Shown one piece after another: positions 27,425-36,336 of a stretch of DNA of 64,000 nt. The DNA is taken from the NCBI GenBank assembly GCA_020846145.1, contig JADLEL010000219.1, forward strand, positions 1-64,000, in the 5' to 3' direction. The notes below the pieces were generated by a model, which did no database searches, was not told the DNA's origin, and worked only from the letters and a program-made list of their open reading frames with translations. Positions within the stretch are counted from its first letter, which is position 1; each line of letters starts with the position of its first letter. The DNA comes from Pirellulales bacterium (lineage in GTDB: Bacteria > Planctomycetota > Planctomycetia > Pirellulales > Thermoguttaceae). The translations under genes were made by a program, and so were the position numbers.

Positions 27425-28608
27425 AATCAAATTCTCCAGTTAAGTGGAAATGCTTGCGGATTCGCCCTTCGACAAAGTCGTGGCACGGGAAAAATGGAAA
27501 CCAATCAGCCCAAGAACAGCCTTACGCAGGCAAAAGCATTGCCTGACGGGCCAGGGGGCTAAGATCGCGCCGCTACCTCTTTAAGAATTACACCGGAAGG
27601 AGGTTTCTTGAATCGCTTCGAGTGTAACTCGCACTTCCGCGAAAATCAACAATACCCCCCTAAAAAGTCGTATTTAGAATCCCACCCAATATCCAAAAAA
27701 TGAAAAAATCCCCGCGTTCAAGGTCGATCTATTCGGCGAGGCGCATGGGGGGCCTACCGGGGGGGCTTTTCGTACACTAGCAGAAAAGGCATATAAGCGG
27801 GAAAGCGTAGCTACAATCAATCGGGGCGGGCGTCGATTTGGGGTTGTACCCCTACCCCCCCTGGCATTCCCCGCGTTTGCCGTCGATAACTTGTTGCCCT
27901 GCAATGACTTGCTATGCCGTAGGACAAGTATGAGTGGGTAGTAGCCTACGAAGCCTTTTCTCTCCGCGCGGTGGTGGTCGTCAAGACCGCGAGGACCGGC
28001 GAAAAGTCGCAACGAACGTTCGTGCTTTTCATCCGGTTGCAAGCGGCCGACATTGACAAGCTAGAGCACCGTGGAGTACGCGGTTCACGGGTCTGTAGTG
28101 AACGTGTGTATCTATGCTCAATTGTCCACGTAGAGCGGGGGCGATTTCGATTTTGAGGCCCCTAGCGTCGCGTTTTTTGCGTTTCGGCCGATCGGGGCAT
28201 TCCCGGTCGAAACGGCCGTTGCGACGCAACCGGCGCGATTTTGGCCCCCTTGGCGCGGCCGTTTCGGCCGGCCGTCGGTTCGCCCGATTTCGCCCGATTT
28301 CGGCCGATTTTCCCGCTCTTTGCCGTTGCCAATGCCAAGGTTCCGCGGGTGCGAGAAGCCGCGCGAGTGCGCGCCAGCGGGAACTAATTTGCGCGTTTCG
28401 GGTGCTGCAAAAGTGTCCACTTCGGCGCGGAAATTTTCTTGCAATAACCGCGCGAGGGCGCGGGTAGTATCTTGCCGTTTTTTGCGCCCCCCGTTTTGCG
28501 GGACTTGACCGATTTGAAAAAAATTCTGGCGGGACAAAAAACCGGGCGACCGGCCGTTGGCGCGGCCGAATCGCCCTAACCACCACCTTGCTACATAGGA
28601 GCAAAGCG
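27425..28608. other. Long intergenic region with leader-like sequence and short tandem repeats
   Basis: A 1.2-kb gap between a minus-strand PEP-CTERM gene and the plus-strand gene train. Near 27496-27596 (minus strand) there is a leader-like region resembling, weakly, the conserved leaders before the other PEP-CTERM genes. At 28281-28310 the motif CGCCCGATTT occurs three times in tandem. Open frames at 27674-28042 and 28118-28537 on the minus strand lack starts and motifs and are not called. The plus-strand promoter is not clear. Confidence 0.5.
28281..28310. repeat. Triple tandem repeat, 10-bp unit
   Basis: CGCCCGATTT occurs twice exactly and a third time as CGGCCGATTT. It lies in a GC-rich non-coding region rich in CGGCCG, upstream of the plus-strand gene train. 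It could be an iteron-like binding site. Confidence 0.6.
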
Positions 28609-28950
28609 ATGACTACTGCTACTCTACCCGTTTCGAGTGCTTCTCTCAAGAGCACCAGCGTATCGCCCGTCGTCTCTGACCGCGAGTGGAACGCACACAT
28701 CCTCTCGCAGCTTGCCGCTGGCAAGCTCACTCAAGAGCAAGCCCTTGCCCAACTCAAGACCGCCCCGAAGAGCAACGGCGGCCCCTTGTCCTGCAAGCAG
28801 AGCGAGAAGGGCGGCGTCTCGGTCTATGGCTTGCAGCGCATGCCCGTTACGCTCTACGCCGAGCAGTGGGAGCGGCTCTTGGGATTCGCGGACACCATCC
28901 GCGAGTTCATCAAGGACCACCCCGCCTTGGCCCGCAAGCAGCGGAGCTAG
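28609..28950 (+). CDS. Small protein, start of plus-strand gene train
   Basis: 113 residues beginning MTTATLPVSSASLKSTSVSP. The ATG at 28609 has TAGGAG before it at good distance. An N-terminal low-complexity Ser/Thr stretch precedes a Gln/Lys-rich region (GKLTQEQALAQLKTAPKSNG) and a final helix (YAEQWERLLGFADTI). No domain is recognised. It is the first gene of the run that continues with MoxR, VWA and clamp-loader genes. Confidence 0.6.
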   Translation: MTTATLPVSSASLKSTSVSPVVSDREWNAHILSQLAAGKLTQEQALAQLKTAPKSNGGPLSCKQSEKGGVSVYGLQRMPVTLYAEQWERLLGFADTIREFIKDHPALARKQRS

Positions 28951-29047
28951 GCCGCTCTGGACAGTCCTGCCCTACCCCCAGCGATTGGAGTGCTGGGGAA
29001 TGGGCAGCGCTGTTGGGCGCTGCTTACCCCTTGTAGGAGAGCGGACC

Positions 29048-29251
29048 ATGACAATCGACGTGGCCAGATTCCAGGCGCGCCACAGCGCCTACCAGTGGCG
29101 GTTGCCGTGCTGGATCGTGCTGGATGTTCTTGCGCATGGGCTGGTGGTCTTCTGCGGACCGCACGCGCAGTACCTGGAGAGCGAACCGGATCGGTTCTTT
29201 CCCCTGGAGGTCCACCACCCCGAAGGCGCGACGGAGAGCAAGATCGGCTAG
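29048..29251 (+). CDS. Small hypothetical protein
   Basis: 67 residues (MTIDVARFQARHSAYQWRLP), ATG with GGAGAGCGGACC upstream. A larger open frame to 28637 is the shadow of the preceding gene. No family recognised. Confidence 0.5.
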   Translation: MTIDVARFQARHSAYQWRLPCWIVLDVLAHGLVVFCGPHAQYLESEPDRFFPLEVHHPEGATESKIG

Positions 29252-29305
29252 TCCTCTGCCTACAGGTTACGCGCTAACCCTTACCCTATCCGTAGGAGAC
29301 TGATC

Positions 29306-29539
29306 GTGGACCTGTACTATCTGTTGGCGTGGTGTGAAGATTCCGCCCAATGGCATCAGGCGGATGAGTGTGAAGAGCGGTCGTTGCGCCGAGCCAGGGC
29401 GCTACTGCGCGGCCGCAATCCCGCGCTGGTCCTCGGCGGCTTGACCGCCGTTGTGCATCGTTCCGGGTTGGAGTATGCGTTCCGCCAGAACCCGCGGGGA
29501 ACGTTTCAAGAGCTTACCCGCGACCTAGTTGCCGCATAA
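29306..29539 (+). CDS. Small hypothetical protein
   Basis: 77 residues from a GTG start (preceded by GTAGGAGACTGATC). It reads MDLYYLLAWCEDSAQWHQAD. Arg-rich middle. No family recognised. It lies about 55 bp after the previous small gene in the same orientation. Confidence 0.5.
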   Translation: MDLYYLLAWCEDSAQWHQADECEERSLRRARALLRGRNPALVLGGLTAVVHRSGLEYAFRQNPRGTFQELTRDLVAA

Positions 29540-29596
29540 GCCGGCGCTACGCTGCCTACTCCCCGACTCCGTAGGCCCAACAGGGGCGGAGTTTGG

Positions 29597-29655
29597 GTGC
29601 CGCCAGCGTTGTCGGAGTGCCGCCAGTGCTATCGGAGTGCCGCCAGTGGAGGCGG
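29597..29655. repeat. Three 20-bp tandem repeats
   Basis: GTGCCGCCAGCGTTGTCGGA, GTGCCGCCAGTGCTATCGGA and GTGCCGCCAGTGGAGGCGG lie head to tail in the gap before the 29837 gene. A similar GTGCCGCCAGTGC core recurs at about 29774. Function unknown. Confidence 0.75.
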
Positions 29656-29836
29656 TCTGCGCGGAGGCGGTCCTGCTGTCTGGCAAGACCGGGCGCGCTT
29701 GCCGTGCGCGCGGAATGCCGCCACCTTGCGCGCTTGGAGCGCAATCCCTGCGCGCCGAGAACAGAATCGATGAGTGCCGCCAGTGCGCCGATGCCCGGCG
29801 CTGAACGTGTTCCCCTACCCAAACAGGAGTATTCCC

Positions 29837-30670
29837 ATGATCGAGAAAGAGTATGACATCAGCGGAGCGATCGTCTTCTGGTCGCTCCAGCCCACTCCGT
29901 ATCAAGCCCTACGGGAAGTGTTCGAGGGGATGGGCTACCCCGATTGCGTGCCCAATCCCCGGACGGACCAGTCCGCGCTGGAGAACAGCATCAAGGCCGT
30001 GTACGGCATGAAGAACAAGACCATCGTCAGCCGCAAGCAACCGAAACGCAACGGCGTGGAGTTGGTCAACATCGAGCGGAGCACGCAGCGCAACGGCTAC
30101 GTCACCAACTTCGGGGCCAAGGTGCTCGGCAGCCGGGTCAAGGCAGACTACGGCTTCGCCGACGAGAGCGCCTTGACCGAAGAGTTCCTGAAGCTCAAGG
30201 CCCGGCTGACCACCACGGCCGTAGGCCAAGCCCTGGTGGCCGTGCTGGAGCAGATGGACGGCATGACCGGCCTGAAGCCCGGCGTGTACTACATCCCCGA
30301 GCACCACCTGAAGCGCTGGAAGGAACTGGCGGAGCGGGTCGAGGGCTGCCAGGAGGGCAACAAGATCACCACGGCGCGGGTGGCGATGGACGAGGGAACT
30401 GCCCGGACCATCCGCGATACCCTGACCCACGAGGTCCACGAGAAGGCCGCCAAACTCTTGGATGACGTGTCCAAGGGAACGCTCAACGACGCCCAACTCC
30501 AGAGCCGAGCCAGGGAGGCGCAGGCCCTGGTGGACCGCGTGACCCTCTACAGTTCGATCCTCAACGAGGGATTGGAGGGGCTGAAGAGCGTGGCGCAGTT
30601 GGCCAGCGGCGCGGCGGCGGCAGCGGTCATGCAGGACTTTGCCGCGGCGGGAATCGGAACGTGTGTGTAG
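29837..30670 (+). CDS. Protein of unknown function upstream of MoxR ATPase
   Basis: 277 residues, starting MIEKEYDISGAIVFWSLQPT. The ATG at 29837 has ACAGGAG upstream. The body contains lysine-rich basic segments (KNKTIVSRKQPKRNG) and a helical C-terminal half (HEVHEKAAKLLDDVSKG, REAQALVDRVTLYS). I do not recognise a named domain; it may belong to an uncharacterised family associated with MoxR ATPases. It is followed about 80 bp later by the MoxR gene and is likely co-transcribed. Confidence 0.55.
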   Translation: MIEKEYDISGAIVFWSLQPTPYQALREVFEGMGYPDCVPNPRTDQSALENSIKAVYGMKNKTIVSRKQPKRNGVELVNIERSTQRNGYVTNFGAKVLGSRVKADYGFADESALTEEFLKLKARLTTTAVGQALVAVLEQMDGMTGLKPGVYYIPEHHLKRWKELAERVEGCQEGNKITTARVAMDEGTARTIRDTLTHEVHEKAAKLLDDVSKGTLNDAQLQSRAREAQALVDRVTLYSSILNEGLEGLKSVAQLASGAAAAAVMQDFAAAGIGTCV

Positions 30671-30751
30671 CGGGTAGGGCGGTTCGTTACTGCTCCGTCG
30701 CGCTCATGCGCCGGGGCAGACCCAAACCTCTTTACCCCGTGGAGTAAATTT

Positions 30752-31918
30752 ATGCCCTGTAAAACCACTCCCAACCTGATCTTCTGGACCGTGGCGCAGA
30801 CCGGCAAGGTTACGCCGCTGGTCTCCGGCCCGCCCGGCTGTGGCAAGTCGCGGACCATCGAAGCATTCTCCCGCGCCATGTCCCGCCAGTGCTACGCGCT
30901 GATCGGCTCACTCCGCGAGCCGGCCGACGTGGGCGGATACCCATACCCCGTCCACGGCGAGCAACCCTACATGGCGGTCATGCCGCCCAAGTGGGCGCAG
31001 GACTGCCAGCATGGGCAATGGGTGCTGTTCCTCGACGAGTTGACCACCTGCCCGCCGGCGGTGCAAGCGGCGCTGCTGGGCGTGATTGCCGAGAACCGCG
31101 TGGGCGACGCCACCTTGCCCGATACGGTGTGGAAGCTGGCCGCCTGCAATCCGCCCGACTGCGCGGCCAACGGTTCCGAATTGGAGCCGCCGCTGGCCAA
31201 TCGACTCTGCCACCTGACGTGGGAGACGGATAGCGAGGCGTGGCAGCGGGGCATGGGCAATGCCTTGGGCTTCCCGCAACCCAACTTCGTGCCCCTGCCG
31301 CCGGATTGGGAGAAGTGCGTCGGTCGCAACACCGGCCTGGTCGGCGCGTTCCACAAGCACAAGCCGGGGCTGCTGGGAGCCTATCCCAAGGACCGGGCCA
31401 AAGCATCAGGGGCGTGGCCCTCGATGCGCTCCTGGACCAATGCGGCGCTCTGCGCCGCGGCGCTGGAGGCGATCGACGCCGAGCCGCTGTTGCGCTATCG
31501 CGCCGTCGCCGGTTGCGTGGGCGAAGAGGCGGCGCTGGAGTTCCAGACGTGGGAGCAATCGCTCGACCTGCCCGACCCGGAGGCGTGGCTGGCAAAGGCC
31601 CATGCCGCCAGAAGCGCGGGGATCGGGCTTGTCCTGGACATTCCGCCGCGTTGCGATCAAGTCATGGCGGCGCTGGCCGCGCTGGTGGACCGGGTGAAGA
31701 ACCACAACCTCGGTTCCAACGGCAAGCCCACGGAGGGGCGCTGGTTGGCGGCGGTGGACTGCTTTGCCGAAGTGGCCAAGGAGTGGCTCGAACCCGCGAT
31801 TGCGGCGGCGGCCGGGCTGTACTTCGCCGTGCCCCATGCGTCGGTGCTCGTCAAGGCCCCGACGGAATTCAACAACACGGTGTTGCAGGTCCACAAGAAC
31901 ATCATGGCGGCGGCGTAG
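30752..31918 (+). CDS. MoxR-type AAA+ ATPase
   Basis: 388 residues. Walker A SGPPGCGKS near residues 24-32, Walker B WVLFLDELTT, and sensor-1-like KLAACNPPD mark a MoxR-family AAA+ chaperone/remodelling ATPase. These proteins usually act with a VWA-domain partner to mature or remodel target complexes. The next gene, 13 bp downstream, encodes exactly such a partner (VWA), so the two almost certainly form a module. An RBS-like AGTAAATTT precedes the start but is weak. Confidence 0.85.
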   Translation: MPCKTTPNLIFWTVAQTGKVTPLVSGPPGCGKSRTIEAFSRAMSRQCYALIGSLREPADVGGYPYPVHGEQPYMAVMPPKWAQDCQHGQWVLFLDELTTCPPAVQAALLGVIAENRVGDATLPDTVWKLAACNPPDCAANGSELEPPLANRLCHLTWETDSEAWQRGMGNALGFPQPNFVPLPPDWEKCVGRNTGLVGAFHKHKPGLLGAYPKDRAKASGAWPSMRSWTNAALCAAALEAIDAEPLLRYRAVAGCVGEEAALEFQTWEQSLDLPDPEAWLAKAHAARSAGIGLVLDIPPRCDQVMAALAALVDRVKNHNLGSNGKPTEGRWLAAVDCFAEVAKEWLEPAIAAAAGLYFAVPHASVLVKAPTEFNNTVLQVHKNIMAAA

Positions 31919-31931
31919 AGGAGCATTACCC

Positions 31932-33254
31932 ATGAACCAAAAACTAGCCGAAGCGCGGATACTGGCCGCCCGCAAAATGCCCTACATGACGCATCAGGTG
32001 ATGACGCTCATTCCCGTGGAACGGCATGGGCTGGGCACGATGGCCGTGGATGAGTATTGCCGGTTGTACTTCGATCCGGCGTTCCTGGAGGGCCGCGACC
32101 TGAAGCACTTGGCGTTCGTGGTGTTGCACGAAGCGATCCACGTCTGGAGCCGGCACGGCAAGCGGTGCGTGCGCCTGCTGGGAGAGAAACCGGCCCACGA
32201 TCGGCTGGGGATATGGCGGCAAGCCGTGGATGCCGCCGTCAACGATGTTCTGGAGCAATCCAGCCTGCGCTGCCCTGATGAGGGAGTCACGCCCGCCAAG
32301 CTGGGCCTGCCCCGCAACAAGACGGCGGAGGAATACTTTCACCTGCTGATCGAGCGAGCGGAAAAACAGCCGGAGCAAGACCAGCGGGGAAGTGATAAAG
32401 GCCACACCGATTCAACCGGGGGCGAAAAGGGCGACGCGGCCGGCAACACACCCGGCGAAGATGTTGACCAGCAGGGTGGTGGCGATGCCGAAGGGCCGGG
32501 CAAACCGTCAGACATCGGTGGAAGCTCTACGGATGGCCAAGAGCGGCCGTGGGAGGATGGCCCGCCGTCGCAAGCGCATCCCGGCTTGGCGGAACACGAC
32601 CAGAACCTCGTGGAAGCCTCCGTCGCCAAGGCCATCGAACAATATCAGGAGCAGCGGGGCCGGGGCAGCGTGCCCGGCGGATTGGCCCGCGCCGCCGCCG
32701 AGTTGCTCCACCCCAAGGTGGACCCGGCCAGGGAATTGCTGGCCAAGGTCAAGTACGCCGTGGGCTGTACGTCGGGCTTCGGGGACTTCACGTACCGCAA
32801 GCCCAACCGGCGACAACCGCAAGGCGGCGCGCTGTTGCCGGCCCACGTTAAGCCGATTCCCCGTGTGACCGTTGTCGTAGATACCAGCGGGAGCATGGAA
32901 CAAAGCGACCTTGCCTTGGCGCTGGGCGTGATCGGCAATGCGCTGCGGTCGCTGCCCGATCCACGCGGCTTGCGGGTATTGGCCGGCGATACCGCCGTAG
33001 CCTGCGCCAAAAATGTCTTTCGGCCCGAGCAGATCGAACTCAGTGGAGGTGGCGGCACGGATATGGCCGCGCTGATCGTGGCGGCGGCAGAAGAGCGGCC
33101 CGCCCCCAAGGCGATTCTGGTTGTGACCGATGGATTCACCGGCTGGCCGCCAAAACCTGTCGCGCCGCGAGTTGTGGCCTGCCTCACGCAAGCCGGGACG
33201 GCCAGTGCGGTGCCGAAGTGGATTGATACCTTGGTCCTAAATCCGGAGGACTAA
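31932..33254 (+). CDS. Metallopeptidase-like/VWA-like protein, partner of MoxR
   Basis: 440 residues. The N-terminal region has HEAIH at residues 66-70, a metallopeptidase-like zinc motif (DUF2201/COG3864 type). After an acidic, Gly-rich linker (about residues 155-250), the C-terminal VWA-like domain has a MIDAS-type DTSGSM near residue 316 and GGGGTDMAAL further on. The ATG at 31932 has AGAGGAG upstream and follows the MoxR stop by 13 bases. MoxR plus VWA pairs form chaperone-like machines; the substrate here is unknown. Its stop overlaps the convergent PEP-CTERM gene's stop by four bases. Confidence 0.83.
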   Translation: MNQKLAEARILAARKMPYMTHQVMTLIPVERHGLGTMAVDEYCRLYFDPAFLEGRDLKHLAFVVLHEAIHVWSRHGKRCVRLLGEKPAHDRLGIWRQAVDAAVNDVLEQSSLRCPDEGVTPAKLGLPRNKTAEEYFHLLIERAEKQPEQDQRGSDKGHTDSTGGEKGDAAGNTPGEDVDQQGGGDAEGPGKPSDIGGSSTDGQERPWEDGPPSQAHPGLAEHDQNLVEASVAKAIEQYQEQRGRGSVPGGLARAAAELLHPKVDPARELLAKVKYAVGCTSGFGDFTYRKPNRRQPQGGALLPAHVKPIPRVTVVVDTSGSMEQSDLALALGVIGNALRSLPDPRGLRVLAGDTAVACAKNVFRPEQIELSGGGGTDMAALIVAAAEERPAPKAILVVTDGFTGWPPKPVAPRVVACLTQAGTASAVPKWIDTLVLNPED

Positions 33255-34378
33255 ACGCGACGCCTTCGCCAAGCCCACGCGAGAAGGCCGAAAACACTCA
33301 TGCCGATGAGGGCGAAGGTGGAGGGTTCGGGGATGGGTGCCCAGAGCATGGCATGGTAATAATTCATAGAATCAATTGCATATCCCACTATGTTGCCTTG
33401 TGCATCTATTCCTAGAGCAAAAGAATGCGTGAACTGATTACCGAGGAACTCATGGAGATCGACAACGCTGTTTGGAGTGCCACTCCAAAGTAATGCATGA
33501 TCCTTGTCCTGCGTGGCAGATCCCCAACCAGTTCCAACCTGATGAGTGCCGTTTGTAGCCGTGGCTCTCGTACCAGTAAAACCGGGACGATTTAGATCGA
33601 CAACACTGGCTGCCGTGCCGCTCCAAAGCAAAGCATGCCCAAAAATGGAGTTGATTCCGACGCCAACCTGCTGATTGCCACCAATGCCAAAAGCTTGGGA
33701 TCGTTGGAAATTACTGGTGTGCAGATCGACGACACTATCCGCCGTGCCGCTCCAAAGCAAAGCATGTTCTGGGTAGCCCTGTGCCGAACTGGAACCATAG
33801 CCGACTTGCTTTGTGCCGTTGGTGCTCTGGGCTCGCGAAGTCAAGAAACCGGAAGGATTTAGATCGACGACACTGTCCGCCGTGCCGCTCCAAAGCAAAG
33901 CATGTTCTTTGTTGCCCGAAGCTGTGCCAGAACCGTATCCGACCTGTTGCGTACCGCCGATGCCATAAGCATAGGACTTGGTGAATCCGACAGGATTCAA
34001 ATCGACGGCACTGGCGGCCGTGCCGGTCCAGAGCAATGCATGAATATTGTTCGCTGTGGTAATGCTTATACCATGTCCAACCTGTTGCGTGCCGTTCGTA
34101 GCCCAGGCTTCCGCTAAGAAACCACTAGGGGTCAGATCGACCACTTCGCCAGTTGCGCCCTTCCAAAGAAAAGCACTTTCAGAAGAAGCACCCCTATTGT
34201 AACCGTGGCCAACCTGTTGTGTGCCGCTTGTGCCATTGGCCCACGACATATTTAATCCGCATGAATCCAACTCGACTGCCGAGTACGTGACGAATGCCAT
34301 GGCAGGGCGACTGCCGAAAAATCCAATAATTACCGCCGAAACTATTATGGATTTGAATTTGAATCGTTTAAGTTTCAT
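33251..34378 (-). CDS. PEP-CTERM surface protein with HAF-type repeats
   Basis: 375 residues: signal peptide (FKSIIVSAVIIGFFGSRPAMA), then six to seven tandem repeats of about 48 residues with the core HALLWSGTADSVVDLNPSGF, and a C-terminal PEP-CTERM signal (IPEPSTFALIGMSVFGLLAW then AWRRRR). The repeats resemble HAF-type probable extracellular repeats. The protein is expected to be sorted by a host exosortase and displayed at the envelope. The ATG at 34378 was chosen because the signal peptide starts there. A conserved leader lies upstream. The reading direction opposes the gene train around it. Confidence 0.88.
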   Translation of the reverse strand: MKLKRFKFKSIIVSAVIIGFFGSRPAMAFVTYSAVELDSCGLNMSWANGTSGTQQVGHGYNRGASSESAFLWKGATGEVVDLTPSGFLAEAWATNGTQQVGHGISITTANNIHALLWTGTAASAVDLNPVGFTKSYAYGIGGTQQVGYGSGTASGNKEHALLWSGTADSVVDLNPSGFLTSRAQSTNGTKQVGYGSSSAQGYPEHALLWSGTADSVVDLHTSNFQRSQAFGIGGNQQVGVGINSIFGHALLWSGTAASVVDLNRPGFTGTRATATNGTHQVGTGWGSATQDKDHALLWSGTPNSVVDLHEFLGNQFTHSFALGIDAQGNIVGYAIDSMNYYHAMLWAPIPEPSTFALIGMSVFGLLAWAWRRRRV

Positions 34379-34920
34379 AGTATTTTTCCTTTTTGTGAAA
34401 AACGCAGCCTCAGTGGATCGTTGGTTCTCCCAGATTTGGACAATGCCCTGGGAAACCAATCAGTATCAATTGGGGACCACCTAACCGAGAACGGCCCACC
34501 TTTAATGGTGAGCAACAGGCTAGGATTATTGACGCTGCCTACTGGCTTTCCGGGCTTCTCCGAATGGCGTGACGAACGCACGCTTCGCGGTCCAAAGCCC
34601 ATTTGTAGAGTTACCCCCAGTTTACCAAGCTAAACCGTAATTTCAAGAATCAAGACCGAAAATATCCTGATTTTAATCGTGTTTTTAGAGGGGGTATGTT
34701 CCGCCAACGGTGGGGTGATACTCCGTCCGAACCGGCAATGTCCTGAAGGTCTTCTCTCTTGCGTTCTGTTCCTAACCCCGGCCACCCCTCTTTCTCGACA
34801 GTCCGCGGAGATTCTTCGCCCGAAAGGGAGCACCAGACCCGCGGATTCCGTGCGCCAAGTTGACACGCAGCCTTTGACTGAAAACCCTCAGACTGGCCGA
34901 TGTGCCAAAGGAGTGAACCG
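34379..34920. other. Intergenic region containing conserved PEP-CTERM leader B
   Basis: 542 bp between the divergent PEP-CTERM and 63-residue genes. The main content is the minus-strand leader at 34480-34603 (see separate entry). The distal part from about 34640 to 34900 shows no clear ORF or repeat. Confidence 0.5.
34480..34603 (-). promoter_or_regulatory. Conserved leader B before PEP-CTERM gene, candidate structured RNA
   Basis: About 124 nt, clearly homologous to 40897-41022. The longest identical stretch, written on the plus strand, includes GACGCTGCCTACTGGCTTTC followed by CGGGCTT. In the gene's sense, GGGCTT pairs with AAGCCC around an inner GCGTG/CACGC hairpin. A second hairpin CACC-ATTAAA-GGTG follows. 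The other copy carries the compensated form CGCC/GGTG. It sits about 100-225 bp upstream of the start codon. Confidence 0.65.
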
Positions 34921-35112
34921 ATGCTGGAACATGCCGAGCGAGTGGAAGCCCTGCTCCGCCAGGGCAAGCGGAAGGAGGCAAAAGCCCTCCACAACCAACA
35001 CGTCGAAAGCCAGTTTGCCAAGGCCCAAGCCGGAGAGGTAATCAATCTCTCGGACCTGATCGCGGGCGCAGAGGCTTTCATCATCGACGACATCGAACGG
35101 GGCAAGGCGTAG
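34921..35112 (+). CDS. Small protein of unknown function
   Basis: 63 residues, MLEHAERVEALLRQGKRKEA, highly helical and charged. AAAGGAG stands eight bases before the ATG at 34921. No family recognised. It restarts the plus-strand gene train after the inverted PEP-CTERM gene. Confidence 0.55.
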   Translation: MLEHAERVEALLRQGKRKEAKALHNQHVESQFAKAQAGEVINLSDLIAGAEAFIIDDIERGKA

Positions 35113-35292
35113 CCAAGAAGGGACACCCCGGAGGATTTTCCTGGGGTACGGCTGCCGATGCGCGGGCATCAGTGGCGGGATGCGGCCCGGCCCGGCCTCC
35201 CGGTTCTGGCAATGTTGCCGGAGCCGAGTGAGCGTGCCGTAATCCAGACCCAGAACCGTCTGAGTGATTCCTAACGTTACGGAGGAAAACCC

Positions 35293-35631
35293 ATGCTGAC
35301 CTTCCCCAAGCGTCCGCGGCGGGACCAGACCATCGTCGCCGAACGAAAACTCTGGACGAGCAGGTGCCGCCAGTACCGCGTGGCGTTCTCCCGCTGCCGC
35401 TACGGGCCGCGGGATGAGCGGGGGATTCCCGACGTGTGCTACGCTCAACACTTCGACCAGGAGTTTGCAGTATGGGATGTGCTGTCGAAACACCGAAGCC
35501 GAAACGCCGCCGAAAGGGCCTGTCAACGCCACGCCCGTATTGCCAACTGTCCGAAGAGGCGAAATCGCGGGCGCGGGACGGCTGGCGCGAAAAGGGCTGG
35601 ACGTGGGATGAGCACGATTCAGAAGCCTTGA
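35293..35631 (+). CDS. Small basic protein overlapping the next gene
   Basis: 112 residues (MLTFPKRPRRDQTIVAERKL), with GGAGGAAAACCC before the ATG. The C-terminal third (RSRNAAERACQRHARIANCP, KRRNRGRGTAGAKR) overlaps the next gene by 160 bases in another frame. The first half looks like a genuine small domain with the segment QYRVAFSRCRYGPRDERGIP. Both frames have good ribosome-binding sites, so both may be expressed; alternatively the overlap region of this ORF is non-functional. Confidence 0.5.
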   Translation: MLTFPKRPRRDQTIVAERKLWTSRCRQYRVAFSRCRYGPRDERGIPDVCYAQHFDQEFAVWDVLSKHRSRNAAERACQRHARIANCPKRRNRGRGTAGAKRAGRGMSTIQKP

Positions 35632-36098
35632 CGGAGTTCTTTCAACAAGAGTTAGAGTGCGCCTACGGCATCGACGACGCCAAGGTCGAGTGGGACCTGG
35701 GCTACTCGCAACGGGATCACGTGACGTTCAAGGCAGCGCCCAGCATCGCGCGGATGGCGGAGCGGAGCGAGGAGTTGGCGCAACTCTTGAAAGCCGCGGA
35801 AGTGCTGACGGCAGCCAGCGGCGACGATGACGTGGAGTGGGATTGCGCGATTGACGAGCACCGCGCCTCTGTCGCCTATCGCACGATGCCGCAAGACGGC
35901 GAAATGGCGCGCCTGTTGGATCAGCTTGCCGATGCGATGGAAACCGTGGTGTGCCGCGCCTGGCGCGATGCCTGCCAACACCTGAAGAAACTCGGTTATC
36001 AAGAGATCGAATACCACGACAGCGACGAGTACGTGGACGGTGAACTAACCGCCAACGACCATTACCTGTTCACCGAGGAAGGGGAGTTCGATTCGTGA
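35472..36098 (+). CDS. Protein of unknown function
   Basis: 208 residues. The ATG at 35472 has CAGGAG upstream. Distinct segments: a basic N-terminus (KPKRRRKG), WREKGWTWDEHDSEALTEFF, and a long acidic, helical part ending in DGELTANDHYLFTEEG. No domain recognised. It is followed by an overlapping GTG start of the zinc-ribbon gene. Confidence 0.6.
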   Translation: MGCAVETPKPKRRRKGLSTPRPYCQLSEEAKSRARDGWREKGWTWDEHDSEALTEFFQQELECAYGIDDAKVEWDLGYSQRDHVTFKAAPSIARMAERSEELAQLLKAAEVLTAASGDDDVEWDCAIDEHRASVAYRTMPQDGEMARLLDQLADAMETVVCRAWRDACQHLKKLGYQEIEYHDSDEYVDGELTANDHYLFTEEGEFDS

Positions 36099-36316
36099 GA
36101 CGCCGACCCCGCAAGACACTGGGAGAGATCCTTGAGGCCGGATGCCCGGACTGCGAAGGCCGGATGCTGATTGCCTGGTCCGGCCTGGTCTGCGAGAACG
36201 GCTGCGGACGGCTGCTTTATCTGCGGGAATCCGAGCGGAAACAACTCCGCCGCAACTTCCCCCACTTGGTAATTGAGTGTGTGCCCGTATCCAAGATGAA
36301 ACTTTATTTGTACTGA
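36095..36316 (+). CDS. Small zinc-ribbon-like protein
   Basis: 73 residues from a GTG that overlaps the previous stop (GTGA). CPDCEGR and further CENGCG supply four cysteines for a zinc ribbon. Function unknown; it may assist the clamp-loader-like gene that follows 20 bp later. Confidence 0.55.
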   Translation: MRRRPRKTLGEILEAGCPDCEGRMLIAWSGLVCENGCGRLLYLRESERKQLRRNFPHLVIECVPVSKMKLYLY

Positions 36317-36336
36317 AACCACAAGGAGACCATGCC

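Noticed and set aside
27674-28042. Possible minus-strand gene of 122 residues
   Set aside because: No supporting motif or start signal; crosses non-coding DNA with G- and C-runs.
28118-28537. Possible minus-strand gene of 139 residues
   Set aside because: No Shine-Dalgarno, no domain, and the composition reflects low-complexity GC-rich DNA.
29597-29655. CRISPR-like array
   Set aside because: Repeats are contiguous with no spacers and only three units; no cas genes are present in the window.
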